From Thermophilibacter gallinarum (GTDB lineage: Bacteria; Actinomycetota; Coriobacteriia; Coriobacteriales; Atopobiaceae): a stretch of 64,000 nt of DNA. Each line of letters opens with the position of its first letter. Positions within the stretch are counted from its first letter, which is position 1. Both the position numbers and the translations under genes were made by a program. Shown here piece by piece: positions 35,583 to 44,609 of the stretch. The stretch covers positions 124,001 to 188,000 of the forward strand of contig NZ_JADCJZ010000002.1 in the NCBI RefSeq assembly GCF_014982725.1, written 5' to 3'. The notes below the pieces were generated by a model. It ran no database searches, was not told the DNA's origin, and saw nothing but the letters and a program-made list of their open reading frames with translations.

Positions 35583-37937
35583 GGTCGTGTCCTTTCTCGA
35601 TGTCTCTACGTTCACGTCGATCGCGACGGGAGTCGCGACGTCGGCTGTGACCTCGCTCGGCTTCCAGGTGCGCAGGCGCAGGGCGTTCGTCACCACGAAG
35701 ACGGACGAGAAGCCCATGGCTGCCGCGCCGATCATCGGGTTGAGCGTGACGCCCCAGGGCGAGAGCACGCCGGCCGCCACCGGGATGCAGATGGCGTTGT
35801 AGAAGAGCGCCCAGAAGAGGTTCTGCTTGATGTTGCGCATCGTGGCGCGGGAGAGCTCCATCGCGGTGGCCACGTCGGCGGGATCGGAGTGCATGAGCAC
35901 CACGTCGGCCGAGGAGATGGCCACGTCCGTGCCGGCGCCGATGGCGACGCCCACGTCCGCGCGCGCGAGCGCCGGCGCGTCGTTGATGCCGTCGCCGACC
36001 ATGGCGACGGTGCGCCCGGCCTCCTGCAGCTCGCGGACCTTGGCCTCCTTCTGCGCGGGCAGCACGCCGGCGATGACCTCGTCCACGCCCACCCGGCGCG
36101 CCACGGCGGCGGCGGTGCGCTCCTGGTCGCCGGTGAGCAGCACCGTGCGGGCGCCCATGGCACGCAGTCGGGCGATCGCGGCGGCGCTCGTGGGCTTCAC
36201 GGGGTCGGCCACGGCGATCATGCCCAGGGCGCGTCCGTCCGCCGAGAAGAATAGCGGTGTCTTGCCGTCGTCCGCGAGCGCCGCGGCCGCGTCTGAGAGC
36301 TCGCCGAGCCCCACGCCGTGCGCCGCCATGAGGCGCGCGTTTCCCGCGAGCGCCGGCGCGCCGTCCACCGTCGCGGAGAGGCCACCGCCCGCGACCTGCT
36401 CGAACTTTTCGACGTGCACGTTCTTGTCGGCACCCGGGCCCTTCTCGTCCGCGTAGGTGCAGATGGCGCCGGCCAGCGGGTGCTCGCTCTTGCGCTCGAG
36501 GGCCGCGGCCACGCGCAGCAGCTCCCCCTCGGACACGCCCGGGGCGAGAAGGACGTCCGTCACGCGCGGCTCGCCCGCCGTCACGGTGCCGGTCTTGTCG
36601 AGCACGACGGCGTCCACGTTGCAGGCGGTCTCGAGCGCCTCGGCGGACTTGATCAGAATCCCGTTGGCGGCGCCGCGGCCGGTGCCCACCATGATGGCCG
36701 TGGGCGTGGCCAGGCCGAGCGCGCACGGGCAGGAGATCACGAGGATCGAGATGGCGTGCGTGAGCGCGGTGGCAACGTCACCCGCGAGCGCGAGCCACGC
36801 CACGAACGTCACCGCGGCGATGGCGATGACCACGGGCACGAAGACGCCGGCGATCTTGTCCGCCATGCGCTCGATGGGGGCCTTGGAGCTCGTGGCCTCG
36901 TCGACGAGGCGGATGATGCCGGCGAGCGTGGTGTCGTCGCCGACGGCGCGCGCCTCCATCGCAAACCAGCCGCGCGTGGAGACGGTGGCGCCGGTCACGC
37001 GGTCGCCCACGCCCTTCTCCACCGGGACCGCCTCGCCGGTGATGGCGGACTCGTCCACGGCGGCGGTGCCCTCCACGACCACGCCGTCCACCGGCACGGA
37101 CTCGCCGGCGCGCACGATCACGCGCTCCCCCACGCGCACGTCCTCGGTGGGGACCTCGACCTCCTCGCCGTCGCGCACGACCGTGGCCGTCTTGGGCGCG
37201 AGGTCCATGAGGGCGGTGATGGCGTCCGTGGTACGGCCCTTGGCGCGGGCCTCGAAGAACTTGCCGAGCGTGATGAGGGTGAGGATCATGCCGGCGGAGT
37301 CGAAGTAGAGGCTGTGCGCGGAGGCGTGCAGCGTGGCCACGTCGCCCGCGCCCGCGGCCCACGCCATGCGGTAGAGCTGCGCGACGCTCCAGGCGGCGGA
37401 CGCGGCCGAGCCCAGCGCGATGAGCGAGTCCATGTTGGGCGCGCGATGCGCCAGCGTCTTGAAGCCGGTGACGAAGTAGTGGCGGTTCGCGAAGAGGATG
37501 GGTGCGCAGAGCAGGAGCTGCGTGAGGCCGAGCGCCACGAGGTTGGCCTCCCCCGCGAGCGCGGGCGGCTGCGGCCAGCCGAACATCGGGCCCATGGCCA
37601 CGTAGAAGAGCGGCACCGAGAAGACCGCGGAGACTATCAGCTGGTTGCGCTTCTCGCGGATGGCTCTCTCGGCGGCCGCGCCGGGGCGCTCGGCGGGCGC
37701 CGCGCCGCGGCCCTTCTCGCCGGCCGGCGCGCGACGGGCGGCCCCGTAGCCGGACTTCTCGATGGCCTCCACCACGGCGGCGGCCGTCTCGGGCGAGCCG
37801 TCGTAGTCGAGCTCCATCGAGTTCTTGAGCAGGTTCACGTTGGCGCAGGCCACGCCGGGCACCTCGCCCGCCGCCCTCTGCACGCGCGCCGAGCACGCCG
37901 CGCAGGTCATGCCCGTTATGTCAAAGGTCTCCCTCAT
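35376..37937 (-). CDS. copA: Copper-exporting P1B ATPase with fused C-terminal CopZ domain
   Basis: This 853-residue Cu(I) efflux pump has an N-terminal heavy-metal domain (GMTCAAC, 9-15), eight membrane helices, the phosphatase motif TGEAVP, the ion-binding CPC in SCPCALG, the phosphorylation site DKTGT (about 446), the HP motif SEHPLA and GDGINDAP. After the last helix the frame continues through [12 protein letters not shown] into a second complete heavy-metal domain, [19 protein letters not shown], that looks like a CopZ chaperone. A ribosome site GAAAGGA sits in front of this internal ATG. csoR lies just upstream on the same strand, forming a copper-responsive operon. Confidence 0.95.
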   Translation of the reverse strand: MRETFDITGMTCAACSARVQRAAGEVPGVACANVNLLKNSMELDYDGSPETAAAVVEAIEKSGYGAARRAPAGEKGRGAAPAERPGAAAERAIREKRNQLIVSAVFSVPLFYVAMGPMFGWPQPPALAGEANLVALGLTQLLLCAPILFANRHYFVTGFKTLAHRAPNMDSLIALGSAASAAWSVAQLYRMAWAAGAGDVATLHASAHSLYFDSAGMILTLITLGKFFEARAKGRTTDAITALMDLAPKTATVVRDGEEVEVPTEDVRVGERVIVRAGESVPVDGVVVEGTAAVDESAITGEAVPVEKGVGDRVTGATVSTRGWFAMEARAVGDDTTLAGIIRLVDEATSSKAPIERMADKIAGVFVPVVIAIAAVTFVAWLALAGDVATALTHAISILVISCPCALGLATPTAIMVGTGRGAANGILIKSAEALETACNVDAVVLDKTGTVTAGEPRVTDVLLAPGVSEGELLRVAAALERKSEHPLAGAICTYADEKGPGADKNVHVEKFEQVAGGGLSATVDGAPALAGNARLMAAHGVGLGELSDAAAALADDGKTPLFFSADGRALGMIAVADPVKPTSAAAIARLRAMGARTVLLTGDQERTAAAVARRVGVDEVIAGVLPAQKEAKVRELQEAGRTVAMVGDGINDAPALARADVGVAIGAGTDVAISSADVVLMHSDPADVATAMELSRATMRNIKQNLFWALFYNAICIPVAAGVLSPWGVTLNPMIGAAAMGFSSVFVVTNALRLRTWKPSEVTADVATPVAIDVNVETSRKDTTMTKTLSVTGMMCQHCVAHVRKALEGVDGVSAVDVSLEAGTATVEAADSVTDEALVAAVADAGYEASVA

Positions 37938-37950
37938 CGTAGCCTCCCGA

Positions 37951-37985
37951 GTGATTCAAAAGGGGTCTGTCCCCTCTTTAGTCAC
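37951..37985. repeat. GGGGTCTGTCCCC hairpin between csoR and copA
   Basis: GTGATTCAAAAGGGG, loop TCTGT, then CCCCTCTTTAGTCAC form a hairpin with a few mismatches. It overlaps the csoR stop codon and shares its core with the hairpin between galT and galK. Confidence 0.65.
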
Positions 37986-38293
37986 ATGAACTTGCGGAAG
38001 AGGTCCATGACCTCGTCCGTCACCTCGGTGTCGCCCGCCTGGATGCGCTCGACCACGCAGGTCTCCAGGTGGTCGCGTATGACCTCGCGCGAGATGGCCT
38101 TCACGGCCGACTCCACGGCGGCGAGCTGCGTGAGGACGTCGCCGCAGTAGCGGTCCTCCTCCACCATCGCGCGGATGCCGTTCAGCTGCCCGACGGCGCG
38201 GTTGATCCGCCGCGTCACGTCGGCCTTGAGCTCGGGCGAGCGCGGGGTGTGCTTGAGGGTGCCGCAGTGCGGGCACTCGTTCTTCTCGGTCAC
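37982..38293 (-). CDS. csoR: Copper-sensing repressor CsoR
   Basis: This 103-residue all-helical DsrE-unlike repressor of the CsoR/RcnR family has the Cu(I) ligands in place: Cys in EEDRYCGDVL, and His and Cys in IRDHLETCV. The N terminus carries an extra CPHC motif (NECPHCGTLKH) that could bind metal. I use the GTG at 38293 because AAGAGGAG stands just upstream and longer frames lack homology. Two CsoR-type operators precede it. It represses itself and copA; copper binding releases the DNA. Confidence 0.93.
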   Translation of the reverse strand: MTEKNECPHCGTLKHTPRSPELKADVTRRINRAVGQLNGIRAMVEEDRYCGDVLTQLAAVESAVKAISREVIRDHLETCVVERIQAGDTEVTDEVMDLFRKFM

Positions 38294-38311
38294 GGCCGTC
38301 TCCTCTTGGTC

Positions 38312-38362
38312 GATACCCCCCTGGGGTTTATTGCCAAAGAGTCTATACCCCCTAGGGGCATA
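38312..38362. promoter_or_regulatory. Two CsoR operators
   Basis: GATACCCCCCTGGGGTTTA (38312-38330) and TATACCCCCTAGGGGCATA (38344-38362) are the TACCCC-N-GGGGTA palindromes recognised by CsoR proteins. They are spaced 32 bases apart, centre to centre, about three helical turns, just upstream of csoR. Confidence 0.85.
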
Positions 38363-38467
38363 CGTCAAACGCTGGGGCGAGAAGTGCGTCTCGTTTTTCG
38401 GGCTGTTCCCCGCTTTGGCGCGAGGCCTGTCTTGTTTTTTGCGGTGTTCTCCGCAGGGCGCGGGTCG

Positions 38468-38655
38468 GCGTCCCGGAATAGGCGGGGTTTCCCACGCGCG
38501 GGAGCCAGCGGCGCGGAAATGGCCGCGATTCTCGGACGCGCCGGAGGAAAGGTCGCCGTTTCCAGGACAGGTTCTTCTCGCCCCCGCGGAACCTCCCCGA
38601 TTCCGGGACGCACCGTCGGCGCCAGGCGAGAACATCCCGATTTCCGGGACGGCGC
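38468..38655. repeat. Inverted-repeat cassette IR-10 (CGTCCCGGAAT arms)
   Basis: GCGTCCCGGAATAGGCGGGG (from 38468) is mirrored at 38588-38611 and, more weakly, at 38634-38655. Degenerate copies lie at 38522-38540 and about 38554. The right arm nearly repeats 21930-21953. To its left, TCTCGTTTTTCGGGCTGTTC and TCTTGTTTTTTGCGGTGTTC form a diverged direct pair. The spacer 38363-38701 holds no recognisable gene. Confidence 0.6.
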
Positions 38656-38701
38656 CCCATCACTATCATGTCAGACGAGCCACGCCACGAAGGAGCAGTC
38701 C

Positions 38702-39253
38702 ATGCCCGCAACCGACCAGCTGGAAACCGCGCGCCTGACCCTGCGCCCCTGGACCGAGTCCGACGCCCCCGCGCTCTTCCGCTGGGCGAGCGATCCCGAG
38801 GTGGGGCCGCGCGCGGGCTGGGAGCCGCACCGCAGCGTCGAGGAGAGCGCCCACATCATCCGCGACGTGCTCGCCGTGCCGGAGAGCTACGCCGTCGTGG
38901 TGCGCGGGCGCGAGCCCGAAGACGAGCCCGTCGGCGCCGTCGGCCTCAAGTTCGGGGCGGCGTCCGAGCTGGCGCACGGCTCGCGCGAGGCGGAGCTCGG
39001 CTACTGGCTGGCGCGGCCGCTCTGGGGACTCGGCTACATGCCCGAGGCCGGGCGCGCGCTGCTCGGGCACGCGTTCGGCGACCTGCGCCTTGAGGCGGTG
39101 TGGGCCGGCCACTACGAGGGCAACGCCCAGAGCCGCCGCGTCATGGAGAAGCTCGGGCTGGCCGAGCAGTACGTGCGCGAGAGCGACGGCCGGACCGAGC
39201 GCGTGCTGCGCGTCACCCGCGAGGAGTGGTCGCGGGGCGGCGCCCGGCGCTAG
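38702..39253 (+). CDS. GNAT-family N-acetyltransferase (RimJ/RimL type)
   Basis: This 183-residue protein begins LETARLTLRPWTESDAPALFRW, typical of the RimJ/RimL branch, followed by ELGYWLARPLWGLGYMPEAGRALLGHAF, where the acetyl-CoA-binding region lies, and GNAQSRRVMEKLGL. It acetylates an amino group, likely of a ribosomal protein, small molecule or antibiotic. GAAGGAGCAGTCC precedes the ATG. It overlaps the end of the next, convergent gene by four bases. Confidence 0.85.
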   Translation: MPATDQLETARLTLRPWTESDAPALFRWASDPEVGPRAGWEPHRSVEESAHIIRDVLAVPESYAVVVRGREPEDEPVGAVGLKFGAASELAHGSREAELGYWLARPLWGLGYMPEAGRALLGHAFGDLRLEAVWAGHYEGNAQSRRVMEKLGLAEQYVRESDGRTERVLRVTREEWSRGGARR

Positions 39254-39447
39254 TTGCCGCGCGCGACCGCCGCACCGGCGCAGGCGAGCCCCACGCAGGC
39301 GAGAAGGGCGACGAGGTTGAGCGGCGCCGGGTCCAGGACCACCAGCACGATGCCGAGCGGGACGGTGATGCCGCACAGCAGCGCCGAGAGGGAGCCCAGC
39401 CGCGAGAGGCTCGAGCGCTCGGGGACCATGACCTTCTCGTCGTTCAT
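39250..39447 (-). CDS. Small two-helix membrane protein
   Basis: This 65-residue protein has a charged N terminus (MNDEKVMVPERSS) and two hydrophobic helices (LSALLCGITVPLGIVLVVL and LNLVALLACVGLACAGAAVA). AGGAGGGCGAG supports the ATG at 39447. I do not recognise a family. It is convergent with the acetyltransferase gene and overlaps its last codon. Confidence 0.6.
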   Translation of the reverse strand: MNDEKVMVPERSSLSRLGSLSALLCGITVPLGIVLVVLDPAPLNLVALLACVGLACAGAAVARGN

Positions 39448-39620
39448 CTCGCCCTCCTGAGTCGTGGTCGTCGCGACCAAGGTAGCGCCCGCACGTCAGC
39501 GGCGCGTAAGGTGCGCGGCAGCATCGCACAAGGCCGCCCGCGCGGCCCCCGACGACCCGACGGGAAGGGCCGAGAAGCGCTAAGCTCTTCTCGACAAGCC
39601 ATCCGAGAGGAGCCCCGCCC

Positions 39621-40856
39621 ATGAACGACTTCACCTTTGCCTCCCCCACCAGGTTCGTCTTCGGCCGCGGCGTCTGCGACCGTGCCGGCGCCGAGCTCGC
39701 GGCGGCCGGCCACGCACGCGCGCTCGTCGTGTACGGCCAGGGCTCGGTGGTGCGCACCGGCACGCTCGGCCGCGTGCTGGCCTCGCTCGACGCCGCGGGG
39801 GTCGCGTATGATCAGTTCGGCGGGGCGCGCCCCAACCCGAGCGTCGCGCACGTCCGCGAGGGCGTCGCGGCGGCACGCGCCTGCGGCGCCGACGTCATCC
39901 TCGCCGTGGGCGGCGGCTCCACGATCGACACCGCCAAGGCGATCTCCCTCGGCGTCCCCTACGAGGGCGACGTCTGGGACCTCTTCTCAAAGAAGGCGGC
40001 TCCCGTGACCGAGGGCAAGCCCGCCGTGGCGAGCGTCCTCACCATCCCCGCCGCCGGCTCCGAGGCCAGCGACTCCTGCGTGATCTCCAACGACGAGCTC
40101 TGCCTCAAGCGCGGCCTCTCCTGCGAGGCCAACCGCCCCGAGCTCGCCCTTATGGACCCCGAGCTCACCTTCACGCTCCCCGCCTACCAGACCGCGGCGG
40201 GCGTGACCGACATGTGCGCGCACGTCATGGAGCGCTACTTCTCCAGCGTGGGCCCGGTGAGCGTGACCGACAACATCGCCTGCGGCCTCATCCGCTCCCT
40301 CATGGAGGAGGCGCCGCGGGCCCTCGCCGACCCCGAGGACTACGACGCGCGGGCCAACATCATGTGGGCCGGCATGCTCGCCCACAACGGCATCGCCGGG
40401 GTCGGCCGCAACGTGCGCCCCGACGCGCGGGCCGGCGGCTGGGAGAGCCACGGCCTGGAGCACGAGCTCTCCGCGCACGACGCCCGCATCGCGCACGGCG
40501 CCGGCCTCGCGGTTATCTTCCCTGCGTGGATGCGCTACGTCTGGCGCGAGCACCCCGATCGCTTCCTCTCGTTCGGGCGCGACGTCTTTGGCATCGAGCC
40601 GGTGGACGCCGAGAGGGACGGCGTGGACGTGACGGCGGAGGAGGCCGTGGCCGACGCTGTCGCCGCCACGATCGACGAGCTGCAGGCGTTCTTCGTCTCC
40701 CTGGGGATGCCGCGCACGCTGGGCGAGCTCGGCGTCACCGCAGAGATGATCCCGGCGCTGCTCGAGACGCTCGAGCAGAACAAGGGGGCCGAGTTCGGCG
40801 AGTTCAGGCGCCTCACGATGGACGACGCCCGCGCGATCTACGAGTCCGCGCTGTAG
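39621..40856 (+). CDS. Iron-containing alcohol dehydrogenase
   Basis: This 411-residue group III alcohol dehydrogenase reduces aldehydes or ketones with NAD(P)H. It starts FTFASPTRFVFGRG like the YqhD/BdhA branch, has the nucleotide-binding motif AVGGGSTIDTAKAISLG (about 96-112), and metal ligands in DMCAHVMERYF, HELSAHDARIAHGAGLAVIFPAWM. It probably disposes of reducing power as butanol, ethanol or a diol. GAGAGGAGCC precedes the ATG. It is monocistronic. Confidence 0.9.
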   Translation: MNDFTFASPTRFVFGRGVCDRAGAELAAAGHARALVVYGQGSVVRTGTLGRVLASLDAAGVAYDQFGGARPNPSVAHVREGVAAARACGADVILAVGGGSTIDTAKAISLGVPYEGDVWDLFSKKAAPVTEGKPAVASVLTIPAAGSEASDSCVISNDELCLKRGLSCEANRPELALMDPELTFTLPAYQTAAGVTDMCAHVMERYFSSVGPVSVTDNIACGLIRSLMEEAPRALADPEDYDARANIMWAGMLAHNGIAGVGRNVRPDARAGGWESHGLEHELSAHDARIAHGAGLAVIFPAWMRYVWREHPDRFLSFGRDVFGIEPVDAERDGVDVTAEEAVADAVAATIDELQAFFVSLGMPRTLGELGVTAEMIPALLETLEQNKGAEFGEFRRLTMDDARAIYESAL

Positions 40857-40868
40857 GGCGGCTCGGGC

Positions 40869-40892
40869 CGAGAAGGACAGGCGTCCTTCTCG
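40869..40892 (+). terminator. Hairpin formed by an inverted pair of CGAGAAGGAC
   Basis: CGAGAAGGAC, loop AGGC, GTCCTTCTCG make a perfect 10-base stem directly after the alcohol dehydrogenase gene. No U tract follows. The stem is made of two copies of the window's recurrent 10-mer, the way uptake-sequence pairs form terminators in other bacteria. Confidence 0.6.
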
Positions 40893-40910
40893 CTGCGCTT
40901 CTCACCGCGC

Positions 40911-41061
40911 GGGTTAGAACTACCGCATCGTCCCCGTCCGCAGAACCGAGCGGGTTAGAACCACCTCATCGTCCCCGTTCGCGGGCGTCCACCAAGAGGG
41001 ACGATGAGGTGGATTTAACCCAAACGACTCCGGAAACGGGGACGACGAGGTCGATTTAACC
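40911..41061. repeat. Inverted-repeat cassette IR-11 (two arms on each side)
   Basis: GGGTTAGAACTACCGCATCG (from 40911) and GGGTTAGAACCACCTCATCG (from 40952), each followed by TCCCCG, face GGGACGATGAGGTGGATTTA (40998-41021 with ACCC) and a further inverted copy at 41037-41061. The innermost spacer is only 20 bases, so the usual core is absent. The arms share GGTTAGA and CGTCCCC with IR-7. Confidence 0.8.
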
Positions 41062-41155
41062 GCGCCCGCACCGACTTCTGTGCAATCGTTGATTTTCCCC
41101 GCGCGGCCCCACGGGCGGCGATAATGGTGCGCGGCCTCACCGCGAAAGGAGTTCC

Positions 41156-41797
41156 ATGGAGGAGCTGTTCACCAACCTCATCAGCCAGTTCGGCTACGTC
41201 GGCGTCTGGTTCCTGATCTTCTTCGAGAACGTCTTCCCGCCCATCCCGTCCGAGCTGATCCTCCCTCTCTCGGGCTTCTTCACCACCACGACCGACCTCA
41301 CGCTCCCCGGCGTCATCATCGCCGCCACCATCGGCTCGATCACCGGCGCCTACATCCTCTACGGCGTGGGCCGGCTCCTCTCGCGCGAGCGCCTCATGAC
41401 GTTCTTCGGCACGCGCCCCATGCGCCTTCTGGGCTTCAAGCCCGACGACATCGCGAGCGCGGTCGACTGGTTCGACCGCAAGGGCCAGGTCACGGTCCTC
41501 ATCTGCCGCTGCATCCCCGTCGTGCGCAGCCTCATCTCCATCCCCGCCGGCACCGCCAAGATGAACGTCGTGCGCTTCTCGCTCTACACGCTCTTCGGCT
41601 CCGCCGTCTGGAACACGATCCTCTGCGCGCTCGGCGCGGCCGCCGGCAGCGCCTGGGAGACGGTGACCGAGCAGGCCGAGTGGGTCTCCGACGTCGTCAA
41701 GTACGTCATCATCGTCGTCGTCATCGCCGTCGCCGTGTGGTGGGTCGTCAAGCGCATCCTCCCCGCCCTGCGCGAGCGCGAAGAGCAGAGGCAGTAG
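41156..41797 (+). CDS. DedA-family membrane protein
   Basis: This 213-residue membrane protein has the DedA/SNARE-associated motifs FFENVFPPIPSELILPLSGFF near the N terminus and RCIPVVRSLISIPAGTAKM in the middle, with five or so helices. DedA proteins flip undecaprenyl phosphate or phospholipid and maintain the proton motive force. CGAAAGGAGTTCC precedes the ATG. No cell wall genes are adjacent. Confidence 0.9.
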   Translation: MEELFTNLISQFGYVGVWFLIFFENVFPPIPSELILPLSGFFTTTTDLTLPGVIIAATIGSITGAYILYGVGRLLSRERLMTFFGTRPMRLLGFKPDDIASAVDWFDRKGQVTVLICRCIPVVRSLISIPAGTAKMNVVRFSLYTLFGSAVWNTILCALGAAAGSAWETVTEQAEWVSDVVKYVIIVVVIAVAVWWVVKRILPALREREEQRQ

Positions 41798-41877
41798 CCG
41801 CCGCCCCCCGCGCGTCCCGCACGCGAGCCGGCCTCAACCGAAGCGCCCTTCTCGCCGAACCCGTCGCGCGGTCGTAC

Positions 41878-42012
41878 TATACTGTGAGACCCCAACGGGT
41901 TGGGTCAGGAGCTCCGGCAGGCACACTACATGTTGTGGTGTTCCGGTCTTTGCAACCAGAGCTAACTTTCTCGCCCACACAGGGCCCCAACTCTGGTAGG
42001 TTGGGGTGTGCC
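41878..42012 (+). promoter_or_regulatory. Promoter and structured 5' leader of pflB
   Basis: A -10 element TATACT is at 41878-41883; the -35 is weak. The predicted leader of about 170 nt is highly structured. GACCCCAAC (41888) can pair with nearby GTTGGGTC or with GTTGGGG (42000-42006), which can also pair with CCCCAAC at 41985. GGCACAC (41920-41926) can pair with GTGTGCC (42006-42012), and CCAGAG with CTCTGG. These are competing folds of the kind used in attenuators or riboswitches. I could not match it to a known class. Confidence 0.5.
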
Positions 42013-42062
42013 GTTATCCGCGCGGCAAGCAACGACCGTTCACCAAATGAGGAGCGTGAGCA

Positions 42063-44150
42063 GTGAGTCAGGAAGCATGGCAGGGATTCGTTGGCGGCAA
42101 CTGGGAGCACGAGATCGACGTTCGTGACTTCATCCAGCGCAACTACACCCCCTATGACGGCGACGAGTCCTTCCTCGCCGGCCCCACCGAGGCAACGACC
42201 AAGCTCTGGGACGAGGTCATGGACCTCTTCGCCCAGGAGCGCGCGGCCGGCGGCGTCCTGGACATGGACACCAAGGTCGTCTCCACGATCACCTCTCACG
42301 AGGCCGGCTACATCGACGAGCCCCTCGAGAAGATCGTCGGCCTTCAGACCGAGAAGCCCCTCAAGCGCGCCCTCATGGTCAACGGCGGCATCCGCATGGC
42401 CGTGGCCGCGTGCAAGCAGAACGGCTACGAGGTCGACCCCGAGGTCGTGAACATCTACACCAACTACCGCAAGACCCACAACGCCGGCGTCTTCGACTGC
42501 TACACGCCCGAGATGCGCGCCTGCCGCCACTCCCACATCATCACCGGTCTGCCCGACGCCTACGGCCGCGGCCGCATTATCGGCGACTACCGCCGCGTGG
42601 CGCTCTACGGCGTCGACGCCCTGATCGAGGAGAAGAAGGCCGAGCTCGCCGGCACCCAGAAGCACATGCGCGAGGAGGTCATCCGTCACCGCGAGGAGCT
42701 GGCCGAGCAGATCCGCGCCCTCGGCGAGCTCAAGCAGCTCGGCAAGATCTACGGCTTCGACATCGCCCGCCCGGCCGCCAACTTCCAGGAGGCCGTGCAG
42801 TGGCTCTACCTCGGCTACCTCGCCGCGGTCAAGGAGCAGAACGGCGCCGCCATGTCGATCGGCCGCAACTCCACGTTCCTCGACATCTACGCCGAGCGCG
42901 ACCTCAACAACGGCGTCATCACCGAGGCCGAGTGCCAGGAGATCATCGACCACCTCGTCATGAAGCTCCGCATGGTCAAGTTCGCCCGCACGCCCGAGTA
43001 CAACGACCTCTTCTCCGGCGACCCGCAGTGGGTCACCGAGTCCCTCGGCGGCATGGGCGTCGACGGCCGCTCCATGGTCACCAAGACCGCCTTCCGCTAC
43101 CTGCACACCCTCGAGAACATGGGCACCTCCCCCGAGCCCAACCTCACGGTGCTCTGGTCCACGCGCCTGCCCGAGGCCTTCAAGCGCTACTGCGCCAAGA
43201 TCTCCATCGCCACGAGCTCGATCCAGTACGAGAACGACGACCTCATGCGCGTCTACCACGGCGACGACTACGCGATCGCCTGCTGCGTGTCCTCCATGCG
43301 CATCGGCAAGGAGATGCAGTTCTTCGGCGCCCGCGCCAACCTGGCCAAGTGCCTCCTCTACGCCATCAACGGCGGCCGTGACGAGGTCACCGGCGAGCAG
43401 GTCGGCCCGAAGTTCCGTCCGGTCGAGGGCGACTACCTCGACTACGACGACGTCATCTCCAAGTACCGCGACATGATGGCGTGGCTCGCCGGCGTGTACG
43501 TGAACGCCCTGAACATCATCCACTACATGCACGACAAGTACTGCTACGAGCGCCTGCAGATGGCCCTGCACGACGAGCACGTGCACCGCTGGTTCGCCAC
43601 GGGCATCGCCGGCCTCTCCGTCGTGGCCGACTCCCTCTCCGCGATCAAGTACGCCAAGGTCAAGGTCGTCCGCGACGAGACCGGCCTGGTCACGGACTAC
43701 GAGGTCGAGGGCGACTTCCCCAAGTACGGCAACGACGACGACCGCGTGGACCAGATCGCCCACGACGTGGTCGAGGTCTTCATGAAGTACGTCCGCGAGA
43801 CCGACACCTACCGCAAGTCCGTGCCCACCACCTCGATCCTCACGATCACCTCGAACGTGGTCTACGGCAAGAAGACCGGCAACACCCCCGACGGCCGTCG
43901 CGGCGGCGAGCCCTTCGCCCCGGGCGCCAACCCCATGCACCGTCGCGACACGCACGGTGCCGTGGCGTCGCTGGCCTCGGTCGCCAAGCTCCCGTTCAAG
44001 GACGCCCAGGACGGCATCTCCAACACGTTCTCGATCGTCCCGAACGCCCTCGGCAAGGACAGCCAGGTCTTCTTCGGCGACATCGACCTCGGTGACGTCG
44101 ACCTGGACATCAAGATCGAGAACGCCGCGCCCGACTGCGGCTGCTGCTAG
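42063..44150 (+). CDS. pflB: Pyruvate formate-lyase catalytic core lacking the glycyl-radical domain
   Basis: PFL converts pyruvate and CoA to acetyl-CoA and formate by a radical mechanism. This 695-residue protein has the PFL core, including the catalytic Cys pair in [16 protein letters not shown] (Cys407-408) and the later block [20 protein letters not shown]. After NALGKDS, where usual PFLs of about 760 residues continue to the glycyl-radical loop, it instead ends in an acidic and Cys-rich tail ([18 protein letters not shown]). The missing domain is encoded by the next gene. The GTG start follows GAGGAGCGTGAGCA. The activating enzyme is further downstream. Confidence 0.93.
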   Translation: MSQEAWQGFVGGNWEHEIDVRDFIQRNYTPYDGDESFLAGPTEATTKLWDEVMDLFAQERAAGGVLDMDTKVVSTITSHEAGYIDEPLEKIVGLQTEKPLKRALMVNGGIRMAVAACKQNGYEVDPEVVNIYTNYRKTHNAGVFDCYTPEMRACRHSHIITGLPDAYGRGRIIGDYRRVALYGVDALIEEKKAELAGTQKHMREEVIRHREELAEQIRALGELKQLGKIYGFDIARPAANFQEAVQWLYLGYLAAVKEQNGAAMSIGRNSTFLDIYAERDLNNGVITEAECQEIIDHLVMKLRMVKFARTPEYNDLFSGDPQWVTESLGGMGVDGRSMVTKTAFRYLHTLENMGTSPEPNLTVLWSTRLPEAFKRYCAKISIATSSIQYENDDLMRVYHGDDYAIACCVSSMRIGKEMQFFGARANLAKCLLYAINGGRDEVTGEQVGPKFRPVEGDYLDYDDVISKYRDMMAWLAGVYVNALNIIHYMHDKYCYERLQMALHDEHVHRWFATGIAGLSVVADSLSAIKYAKVKVVRDETGLVTDYEVEGDFPKYGNDDDRVDQIAHDVVEVFMKYVRETDTYRKSVPTTSILTITSNVVYGKKTGNTPDGRRGGEPFAPGANPMHRRDTHGAVASLASVAKLPFKDAQDGISNTFSIVPNALGKDSQVFFGDIDLGDVDLDIKIENAAPDCGCC

Positions 44151-44160
44151 CCCGCACCGC

Positions 44161-44185
44161 CTCGGAGGGGAACGGCCCCTCCGAG
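44161..44185 (+). promoter_or_regulatory. Intercistronic hairpin between pflB and the radical-domain gene
   Basis: A perfect 10-base stem CTCGGAGGGG/CCCCTCCGAG with loop AACGG starts 10 bases after the pflB stop. No U tract follows, and the next ribosome site AAAGGATAAGGAC comes after it. It could stabilise or partly terminate the upstream mRNA and so set the ratio of the two PFL subunits. Confidence 0.6.
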
Positions 44186-44213
44186 ACGCTCACCCAGACG
44201 AAAGGATAAGGAC

Positions 44214-44465
44214 ATGACCACCGCAAGCGTCGCGCCCGAGCAGGTCGACAACCTCGTCAGCATGATCGACGGCTACGTCGAGGAGGGCGGCCACCACCTG
44301 AACGTCAACGTCTTCACCAAGGAGACGCTGCTCGACGCCCAGGCCCACCCCGAGAAGTACCCGCAGCTCACGATCCGCGTCTCCGGCTACGCCGTGAAGT
44401 TCAACTCCCTCACCAAGGAGCAGCAGGACGACGTCATCAGCCGCACCTTCCACGAGTCGATGTAG
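44214..44465 (+). CDS. grcA: Separate glycyl-radical domain of pyruvate formate-lyase (GrcA-like)
   Basis: This 83-residue protein equals the C-terminal end of a normal [23 protein letters not shown], then [20 protein letters not shown], then [14 protein letters not shown]. The radical-bearing glycine is Gly58 in [10 protein letters not shown]. coli has a similar free domain (GrcA/YfiD) as a spare part for damaged PFL, but there PflB keeps its own. Here the upstream PflB has none, so this must be an essential subunit. It lies 63 bases after pflB and before pflA. Confidence 0.93.
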   Translation: MTTASVAPEQVDNLVSMIDGYVEEGGHHLNVNVFTKETLLDAQAHPEKYPQLTIRVSGYAVKFNSLTKEQQDDVISRTFHESM

Positions 44466-44486
44466 CAGCAACCTGACTCGCTAGGG

Positions 44487-44562
44487 GCGGCCCGTGCAAT
44501 TGCTCCGCAAAGTGCTTCGCGCTACGCGCTCAGGAACTTTGCTTCGCAAATGCCCGGGCCGC
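44487..44562 (+). terminator. Terminator after the radical-domain gene
   Basis: The outer stem GCGGCCCG/CGGGCCGC encloses smaller hairpins (GCGCTACGCGC) and is followed by TCTGTCT. It partly separates pflA from the two structural genes. Confidence 0.6.
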
Positions 44563-44609
44563 TCTGTCTATCATGGTGTGAGCATCAGGTCCGTGTGGAA
44601 GGTGGGACT

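Noticed and set aside
41878-42062. pfl/ZTP riboswitch before pflB
   Set aside because: The position is right, but I could not place the conserved bases of that class; the pairing pattern is different.
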